From Limonium bicolor (taxonomy: Eukaryota; Streptophyta; Magnoliopsida; Caryophyllales; Plumbaginaceae), in the NCBI GenBank assembly GCA_023374045.1, contig CM041779.1:299408167-299472166 (forward strand): DNA of 64,000 nt. Direction: 5' to 3'. Position 1 is the first letter of the stretch; every line of letters begins with the position of its first letter. This document shows, one piece after another, positions 23,585 to 36,262 of the stretch. The translations under genes were made by a program, and so were the position numbers. The notes under the pieces were generated by a model that ran no database searches, was not told the origin of the DNA, and worked only from the letters and a program-made list of their open reading frames with translations.

Positions 23585-26388
23585 CCTCCAGTAAGAACAA
23601 CAAGGGCAAAAAGGCTTGAGCATGAACCTACCATAACGTCAAGAAACACGATGACCACAACAAGAGAATGATTGAACCCATTATGCCATAACACAGATAT
23701 TACTTAAACCAATTGTAGCCACAAACGCAAATTGACGTGACTGCTTAAACAATTAACATCCAAGGCACTATCCTTACAAAGGAGTACCATGAACTAACAA
23801 ATGTCAAGGTAGGAAAGAAACATAAACTGTTACCCCATTTGATCACAATTGATCATTGGATGGAATTTCCACGAAAAGGGAATGGCTATTGCCACCGGTA
23901 TACCACCATACCATAGGTGACAAAAAGAGAAGCACGTGTTTAAGACATGCCATTTACTGACGTGGCAAATGTTAGTGATGATGATTATATAAGTTAAACA
24001 ATGACAACAACTTAAATAATAATACAAGACATTAGGTCTAACACTGTAAGGCACAAGCCTAGGTGAATATTACCAGTATGCTACTTGAAGGATACGAGTC
24101 CAGGAGAGTGAAACTACCACCTCCGACTACCTTTCCAAGGTATGCCACAAGAGCAACAACGCTTAAAACGAAATGACTAATGATGAAAACCAATTAAAAC
24201 CAAACTACAATGAGGATTTCCATAAAAGAAGGAAACACAAACCTTCGCCACGGAGTCTGAGATTACAACAAATGATGTAACCCAAGAAATAGGGTAAAGT
24301 TAGGAGAACAAAAACATGTACCACAAACAACACAAACAACCTGTAAAATATAAGAATGAGAAATAATGAACAAACGCCAGATGGCGCCCACAAAAACCAG
24401 ATAACAGTAATTTGGAGTCGATGCACAATCACTCCAATAAAGAACCTATTAAACAAAGAACAATAATGAATTGCCAATACAAGTGGTCGAATGAACCCCT
24501 TTAAGACAGTAGCGAACAAATGTCAAAAGCAATGACAGAGAAGATAACCACCTCGTACAGTTACAGTGTAAACCAAACTACTCGAACGCAATATTGTAAA
24601 CACTTACTAAACATAAAATACGTAATCATGCCCATTAGGCAAGAGACCTAGAGGACCTAAGAAAATCCTTTGGGGGACACACCGATACAGTTTAAGAAAG
24701 AGATTGACAAATGAATATTCCACAAAATTGTAACTGTGTGACAGACACTATGAATATGTAAAAACGAGATATGGAACGACCGCACTCCATAGGAGTTTGC
24801 GGACTTGACAGACTTAATTATAAGTTAGTCAAGTAAGTAGTAATACATCAGTAGGGTATCCCGTACATCTAGACAAGTAATGTAAGGAAAACGAGAAGTA
24901 GTCAACTACACGCCAAGTCCAGTGATACAAATCCAGACCAGTGCAAATAACCACCTCGAATGAATTAACAAGAAGGGTCTCAGTTTAACCGACGAGACTA
25001 GAGGAACCAAGAACCTTAGATACAACACGACCAAAGCCGTGACTCCACAAAGGAGTGATTAATACACAATAGTATAAAAGGAAACCTCCTGAAAGATGAG
25101 AGAGCTAATAGTCAACTAAATGACAAATGCATGAGAACCCATTAAATGGGCGAGTAAATAGGTGAAATCCTAATAAGGATCAAGAGTCCATAATGGCACA
25201 ATTCTTGCCATCCAAGAGAAGCCTACATAATGATGATAACTGCCACCCGATAGAGGGGCATAAGGAGAACTATTCTCCAAACTAAAGACACTAAACAATA
25301 CTGTACGATGTAACAGTCACCAGATGCCCAAGAGTATAGGCAAAACTACATTTTCACCCAAAAGGGGGTTAAACATAAACACACTACTAATTGATAAAAG
25401 AAAGGAAGAGCTAATTTACTAGCGGATGCCCTAAGCTTTAAAGCAAGTGTAACAATAACCAATAACCGTCGAATCGACTATGATATGGTACGCACATAAG
25501 CGACCATTATAAGCAGCCATTAGAAATAAACATGTTGGCATGAATTAGACGAGTAAAACTTGCATAAAACTCAATAATGAGGAACAAAATTATTTTAAAG
25601 GTAGACTACTGTAGTCTAGACCATTCAAATAGACACTTCAAGTAAATACAGCTTTCAACGCTACACACCCACGTGGAGACTCGTAAATGTACAAATATTC
25701 TCATGATAAATCAACATGAGAAGGATGCAAGATACACCCAGAGGCAAATGCATCAATGCCGTAGAATATACCCACATTGGATGCTGAAAGAAGCATAGCA
25801 CAAAAATAAGAATAACAATTAAATTTCCCCATACGAATATTGTTGTTAGGCCGACATACGAAGAAAATACAATATACATCCACAAGAAACACCTAACAAA
25901 TACTACAACTAATGTATTACTACGAAACAAAATAACCTGGAGACACGAGATCACAAAGACTATCTCAGTGAATATATAGAATGGTACGTCTCAAGATTGC
26001 TAAGACAAGTGTAAAGAGCACTGAATGCGAACAATAGCCAATATCTCATCTCACCTTGACTGAAAGCCAGTAAGTGAAGACAAAGAACATTAAAGATATA
26101 ATATGCGCACATGCGCTAGTAATCCGAAATATCGAGATAGGCAATTTAAATCTAATCGAGCACGTATACAATAAAGATACCACTCCGATTAAGATACCTC
26201 TGGTTCCGAAAGTAAGAAAGTCTGTGTATAGCACCATCACATTGGAACGGGGTCAGCAATAACTTGTTACTAATAAACAATCCATAATACATCCATAAGA
26301 ACAAAAAAGGGCAAATTGAACCCTATGTTCGTGGGTCTGTACCTCACTACGGAGCGAGTGGGCCCATTACAACGTGTTTGGGAGAGCA
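23585..26388 (+). pseudogene. E1 internal region, pol part (decayed)
   Basis: Continues the E1 interior after E2. Frames are broken throughout. An ACGACCGCACTCC..AGG(A)G block at about 24777 matches E2 (about 17060) and E5 (about 52105), showing common descent. I could not read RT or integrase catalytic motifs, but the region leads in the right order into the chromodomain remnant. Several open frames of 60-100 codons on the minus strand have no recognisable content. Confidence 0.65.
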
Positions 26389-26700
26389 CACAAAATACAT
26401 CACGCCTTCCAGCTAGAGAAATACGTGTCTCACTCTTCACATATTGTCAAGCCCAAAAAGGCTTGAATTAGACCGTCTCTCAGATAAGAGAAGACTCCAC
26501 TCCTTATCCTCGATACGGAAATGAGGGTGACCAAGACCAAGACCATTAAAAGGTCAAAGGTCTTTAGTCGAACCGTGAGGCAGAAAAGGCCACATGAGAG
26601 TTGGAGGACTCTATACGAGCCAAGTATCTAGCGCTCTTCTTATAGCGGCTGTTAGGTACTTTAAGGGTCACGGGGCGTAACCCTTTTTAAGGGGGATAGA
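26389..26700 (+). pseudogene. E1 pol 3' end: integrase tail and chromodomain remnant
   Basis: Readable peptides in two frames are FQLEKYVSHSSHIVKPKK (26410-26460 area), typical of the integrase tail just before the chromodomain, and LDTEMRVTKTKTIK (from 26509), the start of a Tekay-type chromodomain. These continue for about 40 residues to a TAG at 26629-26631. The two pieces are in different frames with stops between, so the gene is dead. It is followed by GGGGCGTAACCC and a polypurine-like copy TTTTTAAGGGGGATAGA (26684-26700). This is the clearest evidence that the long-LTR elements here are chromoviruses. Confidence 0.75.
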
Positions 26701-27195
26701 GCCTCTTGGCATGCACTAGCGTATACCAGAATTTTTGTGTTATTAATGTTGTGCTTGTGGTATGTATGCGTGGCATACTTAGTGGTAATTGTTTGTATGT
26801 GCATTTGTGCACTTGTATGTGTCTTATGTATCCTACGAAATACTCGATTATGTTTGTGAATACATTTGTTTATGATGTATCCTTAGAGATACTTGTGATA
26901 GATATATATCCCTATGTGGAAAGTGAAAGAACCAATATGGTATTGTGCACTTGTGTTGCACCATGTGTGGATGAGTGAATATTGTGCTGTGCACTTGAAT
27001 TGCACCGTGTGTGGATTTATATTTTCACATGATACAGTAGAAGTGCTTTTATTGCTCTATGCTTAAGAGATATTATGTGTACTTACTGCACTTTGAGATA
27101 TGAAGATACGGGACTTGATCCTTAAGAGCGATACTAGTCATGGAACTAGATTATATAGGACCAATTGATTAGAAATGAGACTTCGGGATGAAGTC
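26701..27195 (+). other. E1 3' untranslated region
   Basis: AT-rich, non-coding stretch between the internal polypurine copy and the true one. A TATTGTGCACTTG phrase is repeated around 26940-27000. The conserved block found here in E2 and E5 is absent. Confidence 0.6.
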
Positions 27196-27212
27196 TTTTT
27201 AAGGGGGTAGAC
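27196..27212 (+). other. E1 polypurine tract
   Basis: TTTTTAAGGGGGTAGAC directly before the LTR start TGAAATACCC, preceded by ACTTCGGGATGAAGTC. Confidence 0.88.
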
Positions 27213-28509
27213 TGAAATACCCTAAACAGTACTTACCTTAATTAATAAGAAAATAAATCAAATGAAGGTTATAATTACCAAATATTCATCTAATAAGTAA
27301 TACTCATTATAAACATTAGTGTATAAACATATAGTCCAAAATGGACACCAAACTATATATTAAATCTCTAATCAAAGAGAGAACATTATTAATGAGAAAT
27401 CAACTCCTAAAATTAATACCACATGTAATATATTAATACATGTAGTAAATATCACAAATATTATTCATTAGACTATATAAAACATTTAATATAGTCAAAC
27501 CAAATTATTAAGTACAACAACCCCTTATGTACACACTAAAACAAGAATAACACATGTTACCACCTAACACATAAATTAAGTCACAAGTGTACAACTTAAT
27601 GTCTAAATATAAAGTCTAGAAAAATTCAAAATCCCCCTCCAAGGACATGTGTGGCCGGCTGCTTGTATATGTATAAGGAAGAAGAAATCAAAAAGAAACA
27701 CAAGAAACAAAACAAGAGAAGACAAGGGTGTACCAAAGAGGAATAAAGTAAAAGTAATTTTCTACAACTCTTCCTCACATCTCCTCTCACAAGTTGGACA
27801 GTCTCCTAACCCATCCTCACTCATATATATGGTTTTGCTAAGAGAATGAGACAAGAGAAAAGCAAGCTAGACACCGAAAGGAGACAAGAAGACAATTAAG
27901 GAATAAAGCAATATTACTTTCCACCATTCTTCCTCTCATCTTTTCTCACACAAAGCTGGCATGTACTGCCCTCCTACCCATATGTCTCGGCTGCACAAGG
28001 GGAGAACAAGTCAAAAAGTAAGCTAGAATAAAAAATAAGCATTAAAGAACAACTCACCTCATATAAGACAAATACACCTCATCCTCTCTTACACACACAA
28101 ACTAGAAATGTAACAGCACTCTCTCATTGTCTACTGCTGTTTCTAAGTAAAGGAGACAAGAAAAAGCAAGATGACTCACACATAAGACAAAACATAGCCC
28201 TTATACACCCTAAGACAAAGTCATCTTTTATTTATACCCACACTCACACTCATTTTCTCTTTGCCCATGCTCATGTTCAGAACTTCCATCTCTTCATTCC
28301 AGATGTGAATAATAGCAGCATACCCCTTTCTTTCACCATCTTCATCCCTTTCCAAGCTTTAAGTCTCTAATGGTGTTTTAAGCCCTTTTCTACCTCAAGA
28401 CTTCATTTCCTTGCTCACAATCACCAACCACTTCCCTTCTTTCATTCTTAATCAACATTTATGAGCATATTTCAGTAAAAACCGTGGTGAAACAAGGAGA
28501 ACAAGCTTG

Positions 28510-29152
28510 GTAAGTCAAGGTAAGACAAAAATTCCTTAAAGCACATTTTTGCTCATTTCTTCAAAGATCCAAAATTATCACTTGTTTATGCTCCATTATT
28601 ACACCATTTCATGCTTAAAATGAAGGTGATATCCACCCCATTTCGTGGGTCAAATAGCTGCTCCAAAACACCTCTTAAAGAGCTTCAAAGGCAAGGTAAA
28701 TCAAGAACATATGCGGTCCCTTAAACCTATCCTTTCATTCTGATTTTTCCATGAACTAAAGTTCATTATACCCTCTGCTAGGTGGCTGAAATTATGATCG
28801 AGGAACCCTTCAAAAATCTCAAGGTAATGACACTCTTTTAAGTGTTCAAAAATCAATGTTTAAGCTCCTTAAATTACTTACTTAGTGAAACCACTAACTA
28901 AAATCTTATTCCTTGTTATTATACTTACTAGTGGGTCTTGGAACCACCCATGGAGTGTGGAGGCAGTAGGGACATCATCCCAAAGAGAAAACTATCTTTA
29001 AGAAGGTAAAATACTCATTTAAAGTCTTAAGGTTCATAATAGTGTTACACTTAATTTTATGATTCAAAAACCTAACTTAGGGCTGTGTCAATTAGTGTCG
29101 TGATGGGGAGAGTGGCTGTGTGGACTGCCTTGTGATTGTAACAAGGTAATGA
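28510..29152 (+). promoter_or_regulatory. Series of five splice-donor-like sites in E1 LTR
   Basis: AAG|GTAA motifs have GT at 28520, 28696, 28824, 29006 and 29146. Most are preceded at about 40-100 nt by an acceptor-like site (CTGCTAG|G, GGCAG|T, AATTAG|T). The pattern looks like a chain of mini-exons. Spacing (176, 128, 182, 140) differs from the three-site ladders of the other families. Confidence 0.45.
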
Positions 29153-30614
29153 TGGTTAAAACCTTTATTTATATACATTAAGGTTATTAATGTTATAAAA
29201 TAAATAGGGCCGAAAATGTACAAATGTATATATGCTGTTTGAACCATAAAAATGTGTAGAAAATTATGGTTACATGTTTAGTTGGTGAACCTAGGTGCTA
29301 ATGACTTATTAAAGTCAAGTTTATAAGTTAAAAATGAAAGAAAAATGATTTTTATAAGTTAAATGAAAAATCTGTAGCAAGCCGTGTATAACCTATAGTT
29401 TATGGATATTTTAATGTCATTTTATGGTTAAGTTTATGTTATGTTGAAGGCCACGTGTTTAGGCCATTTTATTATAGTTATTTAAAGCTTTAAATATTAA
29501 ATTATTAAGTTTTTGGGTGGTTAAATGAATTAAACATGTTTCTGGTGCTAAAGTATAATTTTAGTGAAACATAATCATCTAGGCACATTTTAGATGAATC
29601 TTGATGAATTTAGGTGATACATAAATTAAAGATAAAGTTATAATGAAATTTATAAACTTTATAAGTGTTAAAATGAACAAAGGCTTACTATGGGGGTAAA
29701 ACCGTTAATAAATAAAGTTTGAGGTGCTAAATAATAAATAAAACTGAATGGGGGCTGTTTAGGCATTTTAAAACATATGATGTAATTTTTATTAAGTTTA
29801 AACACTTAAATGTAAAACTAGAGAAGTAAATGTGGCAGAACTATGAATTATATAAATATGGGTCAAAGAAATATTTGGGTGGTCAACCTTGACCACATGT
29901 GGGGTTTGACCAAATTAAAATAATACAAATAATTATTTTGATGATTTAAAGAAATATTAAGTCAAAAATAACAATTATATAAAATTATGGGGTAACCTTG
30001 TAATTTACTGAGAGTTATAGGGGTTGAAATATGATTATTAAGATCCTAGGGGTCTGCTTAAATTATTAGAGAATTTTTGGGCTAATTTTAGTGATTTAAT
30101 AAATTATGGATTATAATATATAGTTTAAGTATTAAAATGTAACATCTGTAAAAATTATGGGGCTATTATGTAAATAACCAAAAATTTGGGATGAAAAATA
30201 ATATGGGACATCCTAGGGGCTGTTCGAGAATTTAGAAAATTATTTTGGGAGTTTTTGGAATTAAATAAGTTAATATGTATAGTATAAAGTTGTAGGTATT
30301 AAATTGAAAGTTTACAGAATAAAGAGGGGTAATATGGAATTAAAAGAAGTTGTGGGTGAAAAGAATAAATCTGGAAAAATAATAGGGTGCTGTTCGAATT
30401 TATATATGTATGTATATGCTTGTATATTATAAATGTTTTGGGATCTTAGGTTATAATTAAATAAGGTTAGAAATGTAACAAGAATAATGTTTGGGGTGAT
30501 TTTGTAAATAACCTAAAATGAAGGGGGAAGGAGTTTAAATGCCAAAAATAATATGGGTGGTTTGGAATTTTCAAAAACAATGAATGATATATTATAAAGT
30601 TTAAGATGATATAA

Positions 30615-31064
30615 TGTAATACCCTTGAGGTTTACCTCCCACATCGATTTGAGGGGAGAACGAACCACTCCTTATATGGGGTGGGGATACCTCTCCTTGT
30701 TGTGAGGCCTTTTGGGGCTAGGAAACCCCAGGAACAAAACCGTGCAGCCTGCGTGCCAAAGCGGACAATATCACAACAGTGGGATATTCTGGGCTGTTAC
30801 AGTTGATATCAGAGCTAGACCCAGGTCGGTGTGCCGGTGTGGCCCGCGAGGGCACTGGGCTCCCAAGGGGGGTGGAGTGTAATACCCTTGAGGTTTACCT
30901 CCCACATCGATTGGAGGGGAGAACGAACCACTCCTTATATGGGGTGGGGATACCTCTCCTTGTTGTGAGGCCTTTTGGGGCTAGGAAACCCCAGGAACAA
31001 AACCGTGCGGCCTGCGTGCCAAAGCGGACAATATCACAACAGTGGGATATTCTGGGCTGTTACA
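30615..31064 (+). mobile_element. TRIM/SMART-type miniature LTR retrotransposon, 450 bp
   Basis: Two 187-bp LTRs (30615-30801 and 30878-31064), each TGTAATACCC...GGGCTGTTACA, flank a 76-bp interior. The interior has a PBS-like TGATATCAGAGC just after the left LTR and a polypurine tract AAGGGGGGTGGAG just before the right one. A 5-bp duplication TATAA flanks it (30610-30614 and 31065-31069), and the empty site survives in the other E1 LTR at about 252-266. It has no coding capacity, so it must be copied by proteins from another element. The LTR phrases CCTCCCACATCG, GGACAATATC and GGGCTGTTACA match a TRIM family known across flowering plants. The two LTRs differ by only about two bases. Confidence 0.95.
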
Positions 31065-31176
31065 TATAATGTGACCTTATGTTAAAATATAAGAGGATAT
31101 ATTATAAAGAGATTAATGGGGTATAAATATACCTTATAAATAATCACATAGAATAATGGGTTTAAGTTGGAAATTT

Positions 31177-31190
31177 GGGGGGGGGGGGGG
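31177..31190. repeat. G14 homopolymer
   Basis: Fourteen G in a row; the other LTR copy has five at the same place (about 368-372). Confidence 0.85.
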
Positions 31191-33647
31191 TATAATATAT
31201 GATAAGAAACCTTATAATATAAGGAAGGTGACATTGTGTAAAATACCTTGTATAATATTAAGTGAATTCTTGGGAAAAGATTTGTGAATAAAGGACACAA
31301 ATAAATAAGTGTATACTCCACACGAAATAATGAATTAATTCGTCATGGAAAACCTTATAAATCACACGATATGAATTTATAACATAGGGTGAAAATTTAA
31401 TATGATTGATAAATCATATAAGGTTGATGTGGAGAGAATTATGGATTTGGAAATATAAGTATAAGTGTTTATATTATGATATAGTATGAGTTGATAAATA
31501 AATATTGGTTATAATGGAACATTGACTTGTAATATTGACCAAGTCAAACTAGATTGACCAAATCATCACAAATGTACCAAGTGGTTAAGTTGGCCGGTAC
31601 ATAAAATAATATGTAATTAAAAGTTAGAATATAACTTAGTCAAGTAAAGTATAACAATGGACTATATTGTATGGGTATATATATATATATATCAACGCAT
31701 ACGTATATGGGTATATAATTATACAAGTGGGATATAACTTGGTCGAACAAACATAACAATGAACTATGTATATATATGGAGATCAATAGGTATGTGTATG
31801 TATGCAAATATACAAGGGTCAAATAACCTTGATAAATAGCATGGGTTACTAGGAATTTAATCCTTAAGTAATGAATAATATTGCGCTACGAAATATTATA
31901 CTCTTATAACTATAGAGTATGGTTAAATTAAATCCCGAGACTTAATACAAACCCGAGCCAAACAATAACCAGTTAAGGGTATAACTACGAGGCAAAAGAT
32001 TAGAACCTATCTATGATAGTTAAGTAGACTCGTAATATAGACACTGATATTAGAGTGATGTATTCCAAAGGTACGAACTGTTAGATACGAGCTACGAGAT
32101 TGCTAGAGGATAGGCGTGAATCATCACGCTAGCATTGCTCAACGGTGAATGGTATGTGAATGTGTGGTCTGAAAGCCCTAAGGGTTTCCTTGGGTTCCAG
32201 ACATAATGCGTGCTTTCATGTTAAGATTAATAATGTTATGCCTGCGTTTGTATGCGTTTATTTTCCGACCATCAAACCGTTTATTAATTGTGCGCGTACG
32301 TCGGTCGGACATGTGATACTGATTATCATCCTAACTGTGTATGAACTTTCGGGTGAGACTCTGGATACTATCTTGTGAGAGTAAACAACTCCTAAAACAC
32401 TAAGTGAGAAACTTAGTTTTGAGACCCGGTATTAACCGTCTCTAGAGCGATGACCCGACTTTTGAACATCACCTAGCAGACTTCTAGGCATATGTAAGAC
32501 CCATTGGGCATCTTTTAAAATGTGTTCTCCAATAACGAGATTAAATCTCCAGGATATTAATTAAAATACACTAACAAATGAGAGTGTGTTAATTAATGAT
32601 ACAATGTTTAATAAAACCTGGCCTGCATACGTCCCAACAGGTTGCACATAGTGATCACTAGAGTTTAACACCCGTTTAGGGTCTACTCTTGTTTATCTAA
32701 CGAGCCGGATACGATCGTTAGTCGGAATGTGCTACCTTTGGCACCATGGCTTCGGCCACATCGACATCTACCACTATAGATCAGTAAGCCCACCGACTCA
32801 CTGTAGATGGCACCGGACTACTATCCAAAATATAAATGTGTGAGGCTAAACGGGAATTTGTGAAATACCTTGTAATTAAAAATAGTGATTAATTAGGCCC
32901 ATAGATATTTTAGAAGCTTAATTATGTCTAAATAATCATGAGAGAACGAATCCCGAAGAAAATGGATCCTTAAAACAGATCAAGAACGCAAACGAACTTT
33001 AAAGCGGGTTCTTCGAGGAAACCGGGAAAACGCGACTTTAAGCGGGTCAAATAGACTCGTAACAATTTTGGTCAACCAAATAGTCATTAATAAACATTAA
33101 GGGAGGTCTAGGACCAATAAAATCAATTAAACGAGAAAATAGTAAAAACTGTAAAAAATGGGAAGTTGTGGGGTGAGAGTGTAAATAAACTAAACTAGTG
33201 TGTCCACTTTAGAAAATAAAAAAAATGAAAAATATGATTGTGTGTGCTGTGTGGGCCGATCTCTACTGCCCTCTCTCACACTCTCTTAATTCTCTTCTTA
33301 TGTGCTAGAAGACAAACAAATAAAAAGCAAATAAAATCTCTCTCCTCATTTCCTCACACCACTCACGTACAACACCCCCTCCCTCACTCTCTCATTTTTC
33401 TTTCTTCCTCCTTGGGCGCCAACAATGGCGATTTGCCATACACCACACCAACCTCACCTTATCTCCTCTTGTTAACTACTCAAACCTCCACCAAAAATTA
33501 CAAAAGTTGTACAATTGTGTTCCTCTCATCAAGGAGAACACCTCTCTCTTTTCCAAATTCGAAAACAAGCAACTTCATCTCCATGAGTGTTCTTGGTTTT
33601 GAAGAAGAAGACCACCATTAGAAGCCTCTTCTCCACCTTGTTGGTCT

Positions 33648-34021
33648 AAGGTAAAAAGAAATTTGAAAAGCTAGCATTTTTAACCCTCATTTGTTAAAAT
33701 AGAAATTTCTAAGTTAGAACCACTTATTCCTTGTTTTCCCAGCCGATTTTGGCTTCCTTGGAGTGTGGAAATCTTGTTCTTGTTGCCATCCAACACTCCA
33801 ACCATACACTTTCATGGTAATGCATTTCCTAAACCCTAAAAGCTTACCTTAAACCTTTAAAGATGATTAAGGGTTAGTTTTAATTTAGAATGTGTATAAT
33901 GAATGGGCAGTAGCTTGTGAGAATTGAATCTCCATAACCGGTGGGAAGAAAGGAAGGGAAAAGAAAGAAGAAAGAAGAAGGAAGGAAGAACTAGTAAGAA
34001 AACAAGGTAATTACACTCATC
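33648..34021 (+). promoter_or_regulatory. Ladder of three splice-donor-like sites in E3 LTR
   Basis: GT at 33651, 33817 and 34017, spaced 166 and 200 nt. A good acceptor TTGTTTTCCCAG ends at 33742, giving a candidate 74-nt exon. A second candidate acceptor GGGCAG ends at 33910, followed by a GAAGAA-rich exon up to 34016. Splicing is inferred. Confidence 0.55.
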
Positions 34022-34731
34022 CTTGTGTAGTTTTTTGTATGTTGTTGTAACAGATTTTAGTAGTTAAAAATGTGTATTGTAAATGGTATTGAGTAGTAGC
34101 ATAATGTGTAAGAGAACCCAACTATTTTTAAGCTTCAAAAGATGATGAAAATCTTGTATAAACCTTAAGGAAGGAAATGGTGAATGTGCAAGAATTTAAT
34201 GAGTGTTTAAGGTTTAGTATTTGTGTTGGAGAGTTATATATTGTTGTTGTTGATAAACAGGGGATATGGGTAGCATTGTGTGAATAAAACAATGTGGTGA
34301 GAATGTAGAAATTTAGGGGAGACCATGCCAAATTCTACCTAGAACTAGAACACTTAAGAACTAGAAACTAGGTGGAAGATTACCTTGAAAACAGATTTAA
34401 TTGGAGCTAGGTAGTGGGTAGGTTAGGAGAGATGGATAATGCATTATAAGCCTTAGGAATGACATTATAATAGGGAGCTATAGGTGGAGGAAATGAGAAC
34501 CAAAATCTGCAGCAAAACACAACTAGGAAAATAATGTAAGTGCTAGAATGGAAATTTAGAAAACAAGTGTGTGGATTGGTATGAAAAGAAGTAATAAGTT
34601 AATAATGAATTTAGACATGTTTAGAGGGTCTAATTAGTACTAAAACATGTTAGGATATATGTAGGAATATTGGGGAAGAAATGTGTAAGAAAAAGAAGTA
34701 AAAACAAAATCTGTAGGCAAGTTCTGCTACC

Positions 34732-34978
34732 GACCGACATAGAGGTTGGATCGGTTGTGGGTCGGTCGGGGCATAAATCACTAGAACAAATCTTTCTGGA
34801 ATGGACCGACCCAGAGGGCCGTGGGTTGGTTGGGTCGGCCGGGCAAGCTTAAACGAACAAAAATGTTTCTATAATGGACCGACCCAGAGGGCCGTGAGTC
34901 GGTCGGGTAAAGTCTGGAGGATGAAAAAGTTACTGGAATGGACCGACCCAAGGGGTTGGGTCGGTCGGTGGGTCGGTC
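34732..34978. repeat. Tandem array of four GC-rich hairpins (E3 family)
   Basis: Units start at 34732, 34804, 34877 and 34941. Stem GACCGACC...GGTCGGTC with a loop such as CAGAGGGCCGTGGGTTGG. Period 72-73 nt for the first three, 64 for the last. Confidence 0.83.
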
Positions 34979-35446
34979 GGCCCAAATTTATAAAAAAATA
35001 ATAATAAAAAAAATATATATAAATATATATATGTAAGTATGCATGTACATATATAGGTGACCTTAGTATGGAAGTGGTTAAGGTAAGAAGTATAGACTTG
35101 AGTAAGAAAACAAACTTAAAGTATGAATTGGGTTCCATAACCATTTAGGACTAGTAAGAACTAGTAAGTATACTTAGGGAATGGTAATGGAATAAGGCTA
35201 GAATAATAATAAGTCATTAACCATACAACTCCATGTATGTTATAGGACTTGAATTGTGAACGCCGAAGGAAAGTCGGTTGCAAGTACAACGACGAACAGT
35301 ATGAACTTCTCATGCCCCGTATGCTACCTTGGCTACTCTGATTTGTGTGCTAATTGATCACCTAACAAGATAAACGCACAAATCGGAACTATTATGCTTA
35401 CTTGTGATTATATGATATTGTTCCTTGTTGCACTGCTAGAAAAAAA

Positions 35447-35745
35447 AGAATAAACAACGCCCCTTTAACAACGGTTATATTGTAAATCGTTTTTTATCAT
35501 AGGCCGGACATCTTAAACAACACTTTGTTTACAAAGCGTTGTTTTTGTTATCAAGCCCAAAGTCAAAAACAACGCTTTGCTACAAAGCGTTCTTTAAAGA
35601 GACATGTATAAAAAACGCTTCAGAAATGAAGCGTTTTTTATGTGTTTAGGCGCGATAACATAAAAAACGCTTCACTTAAGAAGCGTTCTTTATGCTAGCA
35701 TAGAAAACGCTTCTTAAGTGAAGCGTTTTTTATGTTACCTAAATT
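35447..35745. repeat. CACTA left subterminal hairpin repeats
   Basis: About six or seven units pair AACGCTT with AAGCGTT (for example AAAACGCTTCACTTAAGAAG). The loop or inner stem differs in each. Subterminal repeats of this kind bind transposase-accessory protein in the En/Spm family. Confidence 0.85.
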
Positions 35746-35759
35746 ATAATACACTTAGA

Positions 35760-36262
35760 TCTTTTCGCCCTCCCGCCCAGTTTCTCATCAATCAAATCAC
35801 GACTGTTCCCCTACCACTCTCTGTAAACGCTCTCTGTAAACACGCTAAGCTAGATCTCAATCCAAACCATCCCATATTAAATTTCATTTCGATTCCGCCG
35901 CGGCACCCCTCTTCTCTTCCCCTTTCTTCTATATGCGTTCGCCATCTTCACTAGCTTCTAAAATTTCTCGGTAACCCGGCGGCCAAACTGTTGATGCATG
36001 CATGCGTCGATATCAATCGTCGGCACCTCGAGCTCTCTCGCTATCGGTAATATTATTGAGCTGCGAACACATATATGCCTATCGATCCTTTAGTTTCATA
36101 TATATACTCTTCAGTAATTAATTTTAATTTTGCAAATCGCACGAACAGGGAACAGACCCCTGTCGCACGCACGGCGGCGTCTGGATTACAACCGGCCCCA
36201 AGTAGCGAAAGGAACAACATACATGCGCGCTAGATCTGTCGGCTCTATTCTTGTGCTGATGA
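35760..36262 (+). other. Possible leader exons inside the CACTA element
   Basis: A GC-richer segment carries donor-like CGGTAATAT (about 36047), acceptor-like GAACAG|GG (about 36148) and donor-like GAG|GTAATTT (about 36262), consistent with short untranslated exons of a non-autonomous element. No protein is recognised. A 78-codon open frame starting at 35718 is proline-rich but shows no domain. Confidence 0.3.

Larger units (their letters stand above)
27213..32860 (+). mobile_element. E1 3' LTR (interrupted by TRIM and E3)
   Basis: Starts TGAAATACCCTAAACAG. The part from about 30354 matches the window start. It is cut at 32860 by E3, and its last 0.7 kb must lie beyond the window. The first 3 kb contain CT-rich and purine-rich stretches and five donor-like sites. 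No GC-rich hairpin array is present, unlike the other Tekay-like LTRs here. The total LTR length of about 5.9 kb is unusually long. Confidence 0.87.
32861..35430 (+). mobile_element. E3 5' LTR, first part (Tekay-like)
   Basis: Starts TGAAATACCTTG after E1 sequence ending ATTTG, the likely 5-bp target site. It is homologous in layout to the other Tekay-like LTRs: GAAGAAAATGGATCC and TCGAGGAAACCGGG phrases, then a CT-rich promoter-like tract (33250-33420), donor ladder and hairpin array. It is interrupted by a CACTA element at 35431. Without the insertion the LTR is about 3.74 kb. A CT-rich open frame at 33238-33621 is low-complexity and not called. Confidence 0.88.

Noticed and set aside
23585..27212. 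Separate retrotransposon starting after E2
   Set aside because: The 40-bp repeat joins this segment to 9312, and the LTR at 27213 matches the window start, so it is the rest of E1.
30779..31069. 96-codon frame across the TRIM
   Set aside because: Covers the PBS, polypurine tract and LTR of a miniature element that has no coding capacity.
33238..33621. 127-codon frame rich in Ser, Leu and Thr
   Set aside because: Low-complexity CT-rich promoter/leader stretch of the E3 LTR. A similar CT-rich frame at 1480-1749 has an unrelated sequence.
35718..35954. 78-codon frame near the left end of the CACTA element
   Set aside because: Starts in the subterminal repeats and matches no known transposase motif; more likely an untranslated leader.
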